Source: Mariniphaga sp041684965
Lineage (GTDB): Bacteria > Bacteroidota > Bacteroidia > Bacteroidales > Prolixibacteraceae
Direction: 5' to 3'
DNA length: 64,000 nt
Assembly: GCA_041684965.1 (NCBI GenBank)
Contig: JAWLGR010000011.1
Span: 62,001 to 126,000, forward strand
Shown here: piece after piece, positions 6,657 through 15,964 of the stretch
How positions within the stretch are numbered: position 1 is the first letter of the stretch
How the letters are laid out: every line of letters begins with the position of its first letter
The notes under the pieces: model-generated
The model's database searches: none
Seen by the model: only the letters and a program-made list of their open reading frames with translations
What the model was told of the DNA's origin: nothing
Position numbers and translations under genes: made by a program

Positions 6657-8507
6657 GTGAGTGATATAATTCAATTATTACCCGATTCGGTAGCGAACCA
6701 GATTGCAGCCGGAGAAGTGATCCAACGGCCGGCTTCGGTGGTGAAGGAGTTGGTGGAGAATGCACTGGATTCCGGGGCTACTGAAATATCAATCCACATT
6801 AAAGATGCCGGGAAAACCTTTATAAGAATTTCTGATAATGGTTGCGGTATGTCCCCCACAGATGCACGGATGGCTTTTGAACGTCATGCCACTTCCAAAA
6901 TTAGTTCGGCAAACGATTTATTCTGCATTCGAACAATGGGATTTCGGGGGGAAGCACTTGCATCTGTTGCAGCCATTGCCGAAGTGGAACTGCGAACAAA
7001 ACGTTTGGAAGATGAAGTGGGATCGTTTATTCTTATCTCCGGTTCGGAGGTGTTGGCACAGGAGCCGGCAGCCGGAACAGGCGGGACTTCTGTAACCGTA
7101 AAAAATTTGTTTTTTAATGTTCCTGCCCGCAGAAAATTCCTGAAGGGAAACTCTACCGAGCTGAAACATATTATGAATGAAATTCAGCGTGTTGCGCTGC
7201 CTAATCCTGAAATCCGGTTCTCTCTTTTTCATAACAGTACCATGCTCTATGAGCTTGAAGGTACCAATTTGCGTAAACGTATTTCCGGAATTTTCGGGAA
7301 AAGTATTAACCAAAGTCTTGTACCTGTGGAAGAGAAAACCAGTATGATAAATATATCTGGTTATATAGGGCAACCAAAGTTTGCCCGTAAAACAATGGGT
7401 GAGCAATTCTTTTTTGTGAACAAGCGTTATATGCGGCATCCCTATTTCCACAGAGCAGTGATGCAGGCATATGAGAAGTTGCTGCCATCTGATACATTTC
7501 CATCGTATTTTTTGTATCTGGAAATTGATCCGGCCGATATCGATATCAATGTGCATCCTACAAAAACCGAAATAAAATTTGAAAATGAATCAGCTCTCTG
7601 GCAAATCATTCATGCTGCAATCAGGGAAAGCCTGGGTAAACACAATGTGGTTCCTTCCATCGATTTCGATCAGAGCGGCAGCATAGAAATACCGGTAGCC
7701 GGAAAGAGCAAAACTGAAGTTTCCTTTCCCCGGATTAACGTAAATCCCGATTACAATCCATTCGACCAGGAAAGGAAGCTGTCAGCAGGAAACTGGAGCG
7801 TACCAGGCATAAAAAGTAACAACCAGTCGCATTGGGAGGATTTGTATGGAGCTGTGCCTCAGCAGAATTCCGGCAATGATATACTGCATCTTTTTTTCGG
7901 AAATGAGGATGTGGACGGGGGCCAGACTGAGGGGAAATTTGCAGGCAAAAAAGCCATGCAGCTCAAACAGAAGTTTATTCTTTCACCGGTAAAATCCGGA
8001 TTGATGGTTATCGATCAAAAAAGGGCACATGAGCGCATTCTATTTGAAAAATTTATGGAAGTGCTTAAATCAGATTCAGTTGCCAGCCAGCAGCAGCTGT
8101 TCCCTCAAACTATTGAGCTTGAGGCCGGAAATGCTGCATTGCTTAAGGATATTTTAGATGATTTAACAGCACTGGGTTTCGATATCCGGGAATTCGGCCG
8201 CAATACTTTTATTATTAACGGAACTCCTGGAGTGCTTGATGTGTCTTCACCAGAGCTGATAATTGAAAAACTATTAGAAGAATACAAAAATTCACCGGTA
8301 GATGCAAAGGCAAAGGTAAAAGAGCAGGTAGCCATATCGCTGGCAAAAGCATCGTCACTGAATTACGGTACAGCCTTAAAACAAGAGGAAATTGACCACC
8401 TGATTGATGGATTGTTTGCCTGTAGCACCCCTAATTATTCTCCTGATGGAAAAAGAGTTTTAACCATCATTCCGCTTGAGGATATTGAAAAGGCTTTTAA
8501 TAAATGA
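6657..8507 (+). CDS. mutL: DNA mismatch repair protein MutL
   Basis: GHKL-family ATPase that links mismatch recognition by MutS to strand removal. The 616 residues carry the three N-terminal ATPase motifs: ELVENALDSG at 31-40, DNGCGM at 60-65 and GFRGEAL at 95-101. A linker to about residue 430 and a dimerising C-terminal domain follow. The metal-dependent nuclease motif DQHA(x)2E(x)4E appears as DQKRAHERILFE at 453-464, with His and Ala replaced, and the C-terminal CPHGRP-type motif reads CSTPNYSPDG. Nicking activity is therefore doubtful. The start is GTG directly after the stop of the upstream gene; this start gives the family N-terminus (IIQLLPDSVANQIAAGEV). Confidence 0.97.
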   Translation: MSDIIQLLPDSVANQIAAGEVIQRPASVVKELVENALDSGATEISIHIKDAGKTFIRISDNGCGMSPTDARMAFERHATSKISSANDLFCIRTMGFRGEALASVAAIAEVELRTKRLEDEVGSFILISGSEVLAQEPAAGTGGTSVTVKNLFFNVPARRKFLKGNSTELKHIMNEIQRVALPNPEIRFSLFHNSTMLYELEGTNLRKRISGIFGKSINQSLVPVEEKTSMINISGYIGQPKFARKTMGEQFFFVNKRYMRHPYFHRAVMQAYEKLLPSDTFPSYFLYLEIDPADIDINVHPTKTEIKFENESALWQIIHAAIRESLGKHNVVPSIDFDQSGSIEIPVAGKSKTEVSFPRINVNPDYNPFDQERKLSAGNWSVPGIKSNNQSHWEDLYGAVPQQNSGNDILHLFFGNEDVDGGQTEGKFAGKKAMQLKQKFILSPVKSGLMVIDQKRAHERILFEKFMEVLKSDSVASQQQLFPQTIELEAGNAALLKDILDDLTALGFDIREFGRNTFIINGTPGVLDVSSPELIIEKLLEEYKNSPVDAKAKVKEQVAISLAKASSLNYGTALKQEEIDHLIDGLFACSTPNYSPDGKRVLTIIPLEDIEKAFNK

Positions 8508-8578
8508 CAATATGTCGTTATCTTGCAGATTATTAATTATGGCCTGGCATTTGCCGGTGCAAAAAAATAAATTTTTTT

Positions 8579-9391
8579 ATGAATTATCGTCCTGCAATGA
8601 GTTCTATTCCACCGGTTGTTAAGAACCTGATTGTTATAAATATATTGTTGCTGATTGCCACTTTTGTTTTGCAAAATGCTGGCATCGATCTGGTGGAACA
8701 TCTCGCTATGTATTATCCTGAGTCTGAAAAGTTCCGTTTGCATCAGGTAATCACCCATATGTTTATGCATGGAGGAATCTGGCATCTTTTCTTCAACATG
8801 TTTGCCCTGTATATGTTTGGCCGCGTTTTAGAGAGTGTATGGGGTTCACAACGGTTCCTGGTATATTATTTTGTAACCGGACTGGGTGCTATTGTACTGC
8901 ATAACTTTGTAAACTTCCTCGAATTTAATTCCATACAAAATACCATTGAAGCCTTCAGGAATACACCTTCACCCCAAATACTCGATGAATTTGTAAAACG
9001 AAATTTGCCCCGCGCATCGGCACAGGTCTATGATTTTATAAATACCTGGTACGACGATCCCTCCAATTCATCGTATGCTGCCGAGGGTTTAGCCCTCATG
9101 GAAAGGATTAAACAGCTTAAAATGAATATACCAACTGTTGGAGCCTCGGGAGCAGTATTTGGAGTGTTGCTTGCTTTTGGGATGTTATTCCCCAATACCC
9201 AGCTGATGTTACTTTTTCCTCCCATACCTATTAAAGCAAAATATTTCGTGATAGGATACGGATTAATAGAGCTTTACCTTGGTTTTTCAAAACCTGGAAG
9301 TAATATTGCACATTTTGCTCATCTTGGTGGCATGTTGTTTGGTTATCTGCTCATAAAATACTGGAATAAAAAGACTACGCACTTTTATTAG
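8579..9391 (+). CDS. Rhomboid family intramembrane serine protease (first of a tandem pair)
   Basis: A 270-residue polytopic membrane protein. The catalytic serine lies in GASGAVFG (S190) and the histidine in AHLGG (H248), and the conserved HLFFN of the L1 region is at 69-73. An unusual hydrophilic insert of roughly 60 residues (about 118-180) separates the early helices from the helix that carries the active serine. Rhomboids cut transmembrane helices of substrate proteins within the inner membrane. The gene begins 71 bp after mutL and ends directly before a second rhomboid gene, so the two are almost certainly cotranscribed. Substrates are not predictable. Confidence 0.92.
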   Translation: MNYRPAMSSIPPVVKNLIVINILLLIATFVLQNAGIDLVEHLAMYYPESEKFRLHQVITHMFMHGGIWHLFFNMFALYMFGRVLESVWGSQRFLVYYFVTGLGAIVLHNFVNFLEFNSIQNTIEAFRNTPSPQILDEFVKRNLPRASAQVYDFINTWYDDPSNSSYAAEGLALMERIKQLKMNIPTVGASGAVFGVLLAFGMLFPNTQLMLLFPPIPIKAKYFVIGYGLIELYLGFSKPGSNIAHFAHLGGMLFGYLLIKYWNKKTTHFY

Positions 9392-10258
9392 ATGGATATT
9401 TGGACCGACATAAAGCAAACATTCAGACGTGGCTCTGTTCTTACACGTCTGATTTATATTAATCTGGGGGTATTTCTGTTTGTCAAAATTATCGGAGTTT
9501 TGTTTTTTTTAGCAGGTCAATCCTCTCCTCTGGTGGTTTGGCTGTCAGTGCCATCCGGACTTGACATCCTGATACGCAGGCCCTGGTCACCACTTACCTA
9601 TATGTTTCTGCACGAAGGTTTCCTTCATCTTTTGTTTAATGTGCTGGGACTTTATTGGTTCGGTAAATTATTTCTTCATCATTTTGAAGGAGAAAAGTTG
9701 CTTAGTGTATACCTGATGGGAGGGTTGGCCGGATCTTTTATTTATATACTTGCATTTAATATATTTCCGGCATTCACACAGGTAAACAGCATTATGTTGG
9801 GTGCTTCGGCATCGGTTTTTGCTATTTTAATGGCTGTAGCAGTGTACGATCCAAACCGGGAAATTCATTTGTTTTTCATTGGCCGCTTTCCATTAAAATA
9901 CATATCTGCATTCTATGTGGTTTTGTCTATTATTAGTATTTCAACTTCCAATCCGGGTGGGAACCTGGCGCATCTTGGGGGCGCAATTTGGGGATGGTTC
10001 TATATCTTTCAGCTTCGCAAAGGGAAAGACCGGGGTACGGGCATCATCAAAGTAGTTAGTATATTAGAGAAATGGCTGCAACCGAAGGATAAAATGAAAG
10101 TAACCTTTAAACAACCTCCCCGGGATGATTATGAATACAACAGGCAGCAAAATATACAACAGGAGGAGATAAACCGTATCCTGGATAAAATTGCTGAATC
10201 GGGTTACGAGAGCCTTTCAAAGCAGGAGAAGGAAATCTTATTCAAACAGGGTAAGTAA
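9392..10258 (+). CDS. Rhomboid family intramembrane serine protease (second of a tandem pair)
   Basis: A 288-residue rhomboid that starts at the base after the stop of the first one. The active serine is in GASASVFA (S139) and the histidine in AHLGG (H194), with HLLFN at about 79-83. It lacks the internal insert of its neighbour. It carries instead an extra cytosolic C-terminal tail of about 80 charged residues (from about 208) that ends in a Glu/Lys/Gln-rich helix. Both copies keep the dyad, so both should be active proteases. The two are too different for a recent duplication. The gene converges with the BrkB-type gene one base away. Confidence 0.92.
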   Translation: MDIWTDIKQTFRRGSVLTRLIYINLGVFLFVKIIGVLFFLAGQSSPLVVWLSVPSGLDILIRRPWSPLTYMFLHEGFLHLLFNVLGLYWFGKLFLHHFEGEKLLSVYLMGGLAGSFIYILAFNIFPAFTQVNSIMLGASASVFAILMAVAVYDPNREIHLFFIGRFPLKYISAFYVVLSIISISTSNPGGNLAHLGGAIWGWFYIFQLRKGKDRGTGIIKVVSILEKWLQPKDKMKVTFKQPPRDDYEYNRQQNIQQEEINRILDKIAESGYESLSKQEKEILFKQGK

Positions 10259-10259
10259 G

Positions 10260-11216
10260 TTAGTCATCTTCTTTTTTTTCAGTTTTTGCCTGGTATATAC
10301 TGGCATTTAATTCAAAACCAATGAGCAGGATAAATGACAGCAGATACATCAGAAATAGAATTATAAGAAGTGTCCCGATTGATCCGTAAAGTTTATTGTA
10401 TTGGCTGAAATTATTGATGTAGTATGAGAAACCTGTAAGTGCCGCAAGACTTAGTATTGTGGACAAGGTGCTGCCGGCTGAGAAAAATCGCCATTCGGTT
10501 TTCTTTGCAGGTGCCATATAGTACAAGAAGGAATTTGCAAAAAACAATAGTAAAATAATAACCACCCATTTACCAAAATTGACAACGAAGATGGTAAAAC
10601 GATCCTTCAGAATAAGACTTTCCTGAAGATAACCAATGGCAATCTGTCCTCCGGTAATCAAAGCAATTGCGAAAAAAAGGAGTACTGACAGAATTATAAG
10701 CAGAAGTACAGCTGCCAGCCGCTGGCTGAACCACGATCTGCGGTTAATGCTGTGAATGGTTGCATCAAAGGCAGTCATCATAGAAGCCAGTCCGTTGGTG
10801 GAAAAAATCAATGCCATAATAAAACCCAGAGATAATAATCCACCCCTGGGTCGCATAATAATATCAGTCAGAGTATCTTCTACCGTTGCAAAAGTGCTTT
10901 CAGGCAAGATCTCATGTAAAAGCTGAAATAGTTCATTCTGGAAATTACGGATAGGAATATAGGGGATCAGTGTAAACAGGAATAATATTGCCGGAAACAG
11001 TGCAATAAAAAATGAAAAGGCTATAGCTGAAGCTCTGGTGGTGATGGCACCGTTCACAATACTGTGCCAGAAAAAAACCGTAACGTCATAAATTGGGATT
11101 CCATCGAAAAAGGGCAATGATACTTTGCGGGCTCTTTCAACGATTTGTTCTGTTATTTTCTTATACTTTTTCCGGTTTAGAAACCCATTTGCCATAGGGT
11201 CATTCCTGTTTTTCAA
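10260..11216 (-). CDS. YihY/BrkB family inner-membrane protein
   Basis: A 318-residue protein with about six transmembrane helices. The family signatures are a first helix containing RASAIAFSFFIALFPAI and a last helix reading YGSIGTLLIILFLMYLLS followed by GFELNASI. Both termini are charged and cytosolic. The family was once called ribonuclease BN by mistake; it has no nuclease features, and its real function, possibly transport, is not established. The first ATG overlaps the 3' end of the upstream DUF4783 gene by 17 bp. A second ATG seven codons later would remove most of the overlap. Confidence 0.88.
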   Translation of the reverse strand: MKNRNDPMANGFLNRKKYKKITEQIVERARKVSLPFFDGIPIYDVTVFFWHSIVNGAITTRASAIAFSFFIALFPAILFLFTLIPYIPIRNFQNELFQLLHEILPESTFATVEDTLTDIIMRPRGGLLSLGFIMALIFSTNGLASMMTAFDATIHSINRRSWFSQRLAAVLLLIILSVLLFFAIALITGGQIAIGYLQESLILKDRFTIFVVNFGKWVVIILLLFFANSFLYYMAPAKKTEWRFFSAGSTLSTILSLAALTGFSYYINNFSQYNKLYGSIGTLLIILFLMYLLSFILLIGFELNASIYQAKTEKKEDD

Positions 11217-11601
11217 TTCTTAGTTGGTGGATATAATCTTTACCATCACTTTTTTTCAGCAGAAAATAAACCCTGAAGGACCCTTTTTTTGTTCCAAGAT
11301 TACCTATCACATATTGTGCTCCTTCTTTTCCTCCCTGGTGTATAATAGCAAAATTTTGAGGGGAGTGATTACTGAAAAAATCATTAACAATAAGCTGTGC
11401 CTGTGCCTTACTGTATACATTATCACCTTCAGGAATTACCAACTCCACATTCTGATTAAAGAAACCAGACAAGGCCTTTGCATTTCCAGACTTAATACTT
11501 TGTATAATTTCATCCGGAATTTGTGCCTGAACCGGCTTAATGACTAAAAGGGTTCCGGCTAACAGGAGAATCACAAATAACTTGTTTTTTAATGATGGCA
11601 T
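11200..11601 (-). CDS. Secreted DUF4783 protein
   Basis: A 133-residue protein with a clear N-terminal signal peptide (hydrophobic core VILLLAGTLLVI, probable cut after VQAQ). The rest is a compact alpha/beta domain of the NTF2-like DUF4783 family that is widespread in Bacteroidota; its function is unknown. The start at 11599-11601 is preferred because it begins the signal peptide. A longer frame back to 11721 adds 40 residues with no family resemblance and would overlap the rlmH start. It is divergent from rlmH and upstream of the BrkB-type gene, with which it overlaps by 17 bp. Confidence 0.85.
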   Translation of the reverse strand: MPSLKNKLFVILLLAGTLLVIKPVQAQIPDEIIQSIKSGNAKALSGFFNQNVELVIPEGDNVYSKAQAQLIVNDFFSNHSPQNFAIIHQGGKEGAQYVIGNLGTKKGSFRVYFLLKKSDGKDYIHQLRIEKQE

Positions 11602-11719
11602 GTTGTTTCTTTTTTCTTTTTTCTTAATTCTAAAGCGTCCATATAAATACAAAAACCATGCAAAAAGTGGTTCAACCCATTTTTTTGGTAAATTTAAAAA
11701 ATTAAAATACATAAACAGC

Positions 11720-12193
11720 ATGAGATTGACTTTATTGATGGTAGGAAAAACGGATGAAAACTATCTGAAGGAAGGAATTGAGCGATATGCTAAGCGGTTG
11801 AGACATTATATTGATTTTAATATGGAAACTATTCCCGATATAAAGAGGGGAAGAAGTTTAGGAATTGAACAACAGAAAGCCAGGGAAGGAGAACTGATTC
11901 TTTCCAGACAAGCCGCATTCAGGGAATTTCATCTTTTCGATGAAAAAGGAGAATCACTGACGTCAAAAGAATTTGCAGCTTTTATTCAGAAAAAAATGGC
12001 CAGTGGCCTGAAGGAACTTGTTTTTGTTATTGGTGGACCTTATGGTTTTTCTGAAAATGTATATAAACAAGCTGTTTCTCAAATTTCCCTTTCTCCAATG
12101 ACATTTTCACATCAATTGGCAAGACTTTTGTGCATTGAACAATTTTACAGGGCTTTTTCCATATTAAAAGGCGAACCTTATCACCATGAATAG
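11720..12193 (+). CDS. rlmH: 23S rRNA (pseudouridine-1915-N3)-methyltransferase RlmH
   Basis: SPOUT-class methyltransferase that modifies pseudouridine 1915 in helix 69 of 23S rRNA. The 157 residues match the family length of about 156. The motif FVIGGPYGFS and the C-terminal knot HQLARLLCIEQFYRAFSI...YHHE are both present. The frame is open back to 11540, but the ATG at 11720 gives the canonical N-terminus MRLTLLMVGKT. A near-match -7 box, TAAATTTA, sits at 11689-11696. The large histidine kinase gene follows after nine bases. Confidence 0.96.
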   Translation: MRLTLLMVGKTDENYLKEGIERYAKRLRHYIDFNMETIPDIKRGRSLGIEQQKAREGELILSRQAAFREFHLFDEKGESLTSKEFAAFIQKKMASGLKELVFVIGGPYGFSENVYKQAVSQISLSPMTFSHQLARLLCIEQFYRAFSILKGEPYHHE

Positions 12194-12202
12194 CGGGGTT
12201 TA

Positions 12203-15200
12203 ATGATGAACAGATACAGCTATCTTATTTTTTCCCTTAGTTTTTTTGTAGTGGCAGGAATTATTGAATATGGGCTGCTAAACAGACATCCGGAAAAGTA
12301 TCTGATCAGAGATTTCAGGGAAGATCTTCATGAGAATGAAAGAATCCTGCATGAGAGAATGAATGAAACGATACAACTCATTGAAGATGAATATTTCGAT
12401 GGTGGTTTTTTTTCCTTATACAACCTGGAAATCCGTACGATTGAGGAAGAAGGTATTGGAATACTCGTTTATTTTAACGATAGCCTAATCTATTGGTCCG
12501 ACCGCTTTATTGCATTTTACAACGATGCTTCTGATATTCCGGGCGATGAAGGGTTAATTCAATTACCCAATGGGTTTTATATTCTGGAATCCGTTAAGAA
12601 AGGGGATTATCAAATATATGGTCTTCATCTTGTGAAATATAATTATCAGCATGAAAACGATTATCTGGTAAATTCTTTTTACAGTGGTTATAAAATTCCT
12701 GATGAATATGAACTGGCATACAGAAATCAAAATGATTTGTACCCTGTTTATAATCTGGAAGATGATTACCTTTTCTCGGTAAAGCCAAAGGGTTTTTACA
12801 TGTGCACCAAACGGCAGCTTTATTTTCCCGGATTTTTATACTTGCTGGGCCTTCTTTTTCTCCTCATTTTTTTAAATCGGGAATTTATTTATTCAAGGGA
12901 AACTTTTCTGGTAAGAATCGGGAGTCTTGCCCTGGCTCTTTTCCTGGTTTACTGGCTTCACCTGATGTTTCATGTGCCAAAAGTTTTTTCATTGTTTCGT
13001 TTTTTTAGCCCTTCTGTTTTTGCCTTGAGCGACTGGCTGCCTTCACTTGGTGATTTTTTTATGCTGTCACTGTTTTTTCTTTTCTGGCTGTATCATTTTG
13101 GCAGAGACCTTGATTTAAGAAATCTTCAAAAAGATTCACTGTTGCCAAGAAAAGCAATTGGAGTATTGCTTTTGCTGTTCTCATGTTCAACTTATCTGCT
13201 GGTTCATTTTTACATTCACATACTGGTTTATAATTCTACCATTTCCTTTTCGCTCAACCGGATTATTGATATTTCAGCTTCAAGTATACTTGCAATTTTT
13301 TCAGTAGGTATGCTTTTGCTTGCTGTTTTCTATTTGACAGTTCGGGTAGTTGATAATCTGCGGAACGATTTTAGACTTGGGCAATTGTTTTTGATTTCAT
13401 TGATGTTGTCTGCTTTCCTGGCAGGTGTGCAGTATTTATCTTACAGCAAAATTTCAGTTGAAGCCCTTTCCTTGTTTTTGCTTGCCACTTTACTGTCCGG
13501 GATGTTCAGTAAGAATTATCTTCATAAATTTACCCTGAGTTACCTTATTATTTTTGTTTCGGCAGCATCGATTTATTCCCTGATTGTCTTTTATACAACT
13601 ACTGCTGACCAGCAGCGAAATATGCAAAAGCTGATGGCTGTTACACTGGTGGCTGAACGGGATCCTGCAGCAGAAGTTTTTCTTTCAGAAATTCAGGATT
13701 CCATCCAGGTCGATTCAAATATCCCCTTGCTGCTAATTCAGCAGGAAGGACTTGCTGAGTACCTGGATGAAACCTATTTCAGCGGCTATTTCACACAATA
13801 TGAACTCCGAATCTGGATTTGTACAGGTGCTGACAGCCTCATGATAGAAAAAGACAATCAAATGGTTCCCTGTATGGACTATTTTGAGGATATGATAGAA
13901 ACACAGGGTATGAGGATTCCACGCACCAAATTCTATTTCATGGATAATATGAATGGCCGGATTTCTTATACAGGATGGCTTCATTACCAGCATGCTTCAG
14001 AGGCAAAAGGGGTATCTATTTTTATTGAACTTAATTCTGAGGTGTTATTCGAAGGAATTGGTTTTCCTGAATTGCTCATTGATAAATCAATGGCCAAACC
14101 TGAAAGTTATAAACAATTTAATTATGCAAAATATTATGGTGGTGAAATTACTGATATGCATGGGGATTACAATTATAATTACTATGTCCATTCATATCTA
14201 ACCTCAGATGAGGAATTCTATTTTAATCGGTGGGATGGTATGGAACATCTTATTTACCACACACGTGAAAACAATTATGTTATTGTTTCACGGGAATTGT
14301 ATACATTTATTGATTACCTGATATCCTTTCCCTATCTTTTTGTTTTTTATTTTATTTGTACCCTAATCCTGTTGGTCATTGCAAGCCCTTCAATTAGAAA
14401 ACGTTCTGTTAAATTCGACCTGAAATTCAGAATCCAGGCCGCAATTATATCCATAGTTTTTGTCTCACTGTTGCTGGTTGCTGTAGCTACCATATGGTAT
14501 AATGTGAGGGAATATAAGCAAAAGCATCAGAATGATTTAAATGAGAAAATGATCTCAATTTCCAAGGAAATCGACCTTCGGCTCGATGAGGTCGAGGAAA
14601 TTACAGTAAATGTCATTGATTGGCTAAACAGGGAATTGGCACGGATGTCTAATATTTTTCGCACAGATATAAATGTTTATGGTACCGATGGAGCACTCAT
14701 TGCGTCTTCCAGACCGGAAATCTTTTACCGCGGCCTGGTTTCAGAAAGAATGAATTCTAAGGCTTTTAATGAAATAGTTAATAACTTCCAGATAAATTAT
14801 TTCCAGCCGGAAGAAATTGGCAACATGTCTTATTTGTCGGCTTACAAGCCGATAATAAATAAAACCGGTGAGTATTTGGGAATAATTAACCTCCCTTATT
14901 TTATAAAGCAGGATCGGTACAGCCAGGAACTTTCTACTATAGTAGTCGCATTTATCAATCTATATGTATTGCTTTTTCTAGCCAGTATCATTGTGGCAAT
15001 TTTTATTGCCAATCAGATAACCCGCCCTTTGGTTCTGATTCAGGAAAACCTGCGAAAGATTGAACTGGGAAAACGTAATGAACCTATTTATTACAGCCGA
15101 AATGATGAAATAGGAAGCCTGGTAAGAGAATACAATAAAAAGGTAGATGAACTTGCAGTGAGTGCTGAACTTCTTGCGCGTTCGGAACGTGAATCGGCCT

Positions 15201-15868
15201 GGCGGGAAATGGCAAGACAGGTAGCTCATGAAATCAAAAATCCACTTACTCCTATGAAACTTAATATTCAACATCTTCAACGAACCCGGGGTAAGGGCGA
15301 GGAGTATGACAAATTCCTGGATCGGATGACTGAAACCCTCATTGAACAAATTGATAATCTTTCCAATATTGCAACTGAATTTTCTAATTTTGCTAAAATA
15401 CCAACTGCACGAAACCAGGTGTTTTTTCTGGCCGATCAGGTACGAAAAGTAATAGAATTGTTTGAAACACACGACTGGATTAACATCGAGTTTCATGCTA
15501 ATGGACTGGAGTATATCCAGGTAAATGCCGATCGTGATCAGCTTTCAAGAGCTATCATCAATCTTGTAAAAAATGGTATCCAGTCTATTCCTGAAAACCA
15601 ATTCGGCAAAGTGGAAATCAATTTGAGCCGACGTGACCATATGGCCGTAATAGCTGTGTCTGACACCGGTGAAGGGATTTCCGAAGATTTACGCGATAAA
15701 TTATTCAGTCCAAGCTTTACTACCAAAACCAGTGGTATGGGTCTTGGCCTGGCCATAGTAAAAAATATTGTCGAAAATTTTGCCGGCCATATCTGGTTCG
15801 AAACAGAACCGGGAACAGGTTCCACTTTCTTTGTCGAAATACCAATCTGGGAAGAACGATCAACTTAA
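12203..15868 (+). CDS. Very large multi-pass sensor histidine kinase
   Basis: A 1221-residue membrane kinase. The order is: N-terminal helix (about 7-28), an extracytoplasmic region to about 205, a block of about eight helices (205-465), a second extracytoplasmic region (465-695), two more helices (about 703-720 and 743-763), a Cache-like sensor region (765-930), a helix near 935-957, HAMP and then the kinase core. The H-box ARQVAHEIKNPLTPMK carries the phospho-accepting His near 1009 and resembles NtrY-type kinases. N, G1 (DTGEGIS) and G2 (GMGLGLAIV) boxes follow. No response regulator is adjacent, so it is an orphan kinase. Two ATGs are adjacent at 12203 and 12206. It probably shares a transcript with rlmH. 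Confidence 0.93.
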   Translation: MMNRYSYLIFSLSFFVVAGIIEYGLLNRHPEKYLIRDFREDLHENERILHERMNETIQLIEDEYFDGGFFSLYNLEIRTIEEEGIGILVYFNDSLIYWSDRFIAFYNDASDIPGDEGLIQLPNGFYILESVKKGDYQIYGLHLVKYNYQHENDYLVNSFYSGYKIPDEYELAYRNQNDLYPVYNLEDDYLFSVKPKGFYMCTKRQLYFPGFLYLLGLLFLLIFLNREFIYSRETFLVRIGSLALALFLVYWLHLMFHVPKVFSLFRFFSPSVFALSDWLPSLGDFFMLSLFFLFWLYHFGRDLDLRNLQKDSLLPRKAIGVLLLLFSCSTYLLVHFYIHILVYNSTISFSLNRIIDISASSILAIFSVGMLLLAVFYLTVRVVDNLRNDFRLGQLFLISLMLSAFLAGVQYLSYSKISVEALSLFLLATLLSGMFSKNYLHKFTLSYLIIFVSAASIYSLIVFYTTTADQQRNMQKLMAVTLVAERDPAAEVFLSEIQDSIQVDSNIPLLLIQQEGLAEYLDETYFSGYFTQYELRIWICTGADSLMIEKDNQMVPCMDYFEDMIETQGMRIPRTKFYFMDNMNGRISYTGWLHYQHASEAKGVSIFIELNSEVLFEGIGFPELLIDKSMAKPESYKQFNYAKYYGGEITDMHGDYNYNYYVHSYLTSDEEFYFNRWDGMEHLIYHTRENNYVIVSRELYTFIDYLISFPYLFVFYFICTLILLVIASPSIRKRSVKFDLKFRIQAAIISIVFVSLLLVAVATIWYNVREYKQKHQNDLNEKMISISKEIDLRLDEVEEITVNVIDWLNRELARMSNIFRTDINVYGTDGALIASSRPEIFYRGLVSERMNSKAFNEIVNNFQINYFQPEEIGNMSYLSAYKPIINKTGEYLGIINLPYFIKQDRYSQELSTIVVAFINLYVLLFLASIIVAIFIANQITRPLVLIQENLRKIELGKRNEPIYYSRNDEIGSLVREYNKKVDELAVSAELLARSERESAWREMARQVAHEIKNPLTPMKLNIQHLQRTRGKGEEYDKFLDRMTETLIEQIDNLSNIATEFSNFAKIPTARNQVFFLADQVRKVIELFETHDWINIEFHANGLEYIQVNADRDQLSRAIINLVKNGIQSIPENQFGKVEINLSRRDHMAVIAVSDTGEGISEDLRDKLFSPSFTTKTSGMGLGLAIVKNIVENFAGHIWFETEPGTGSTFFVEIPIWEERST

Positions 15869-15964
15869 CTCCGTTTCAATATTGAAGACAATTAATTGCA
15901 TAAAACGCTAATTTCAGCTATTCTTGTACTTTATTTTTTGTTCTTAAATAGTAAATTTATCACG

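Noticed and set aside
6918..7556. 212-codon minus-strand frame inside mutL
   Set aside because: Antisense shadow of a clear mutL gene; no protein-family motifs.
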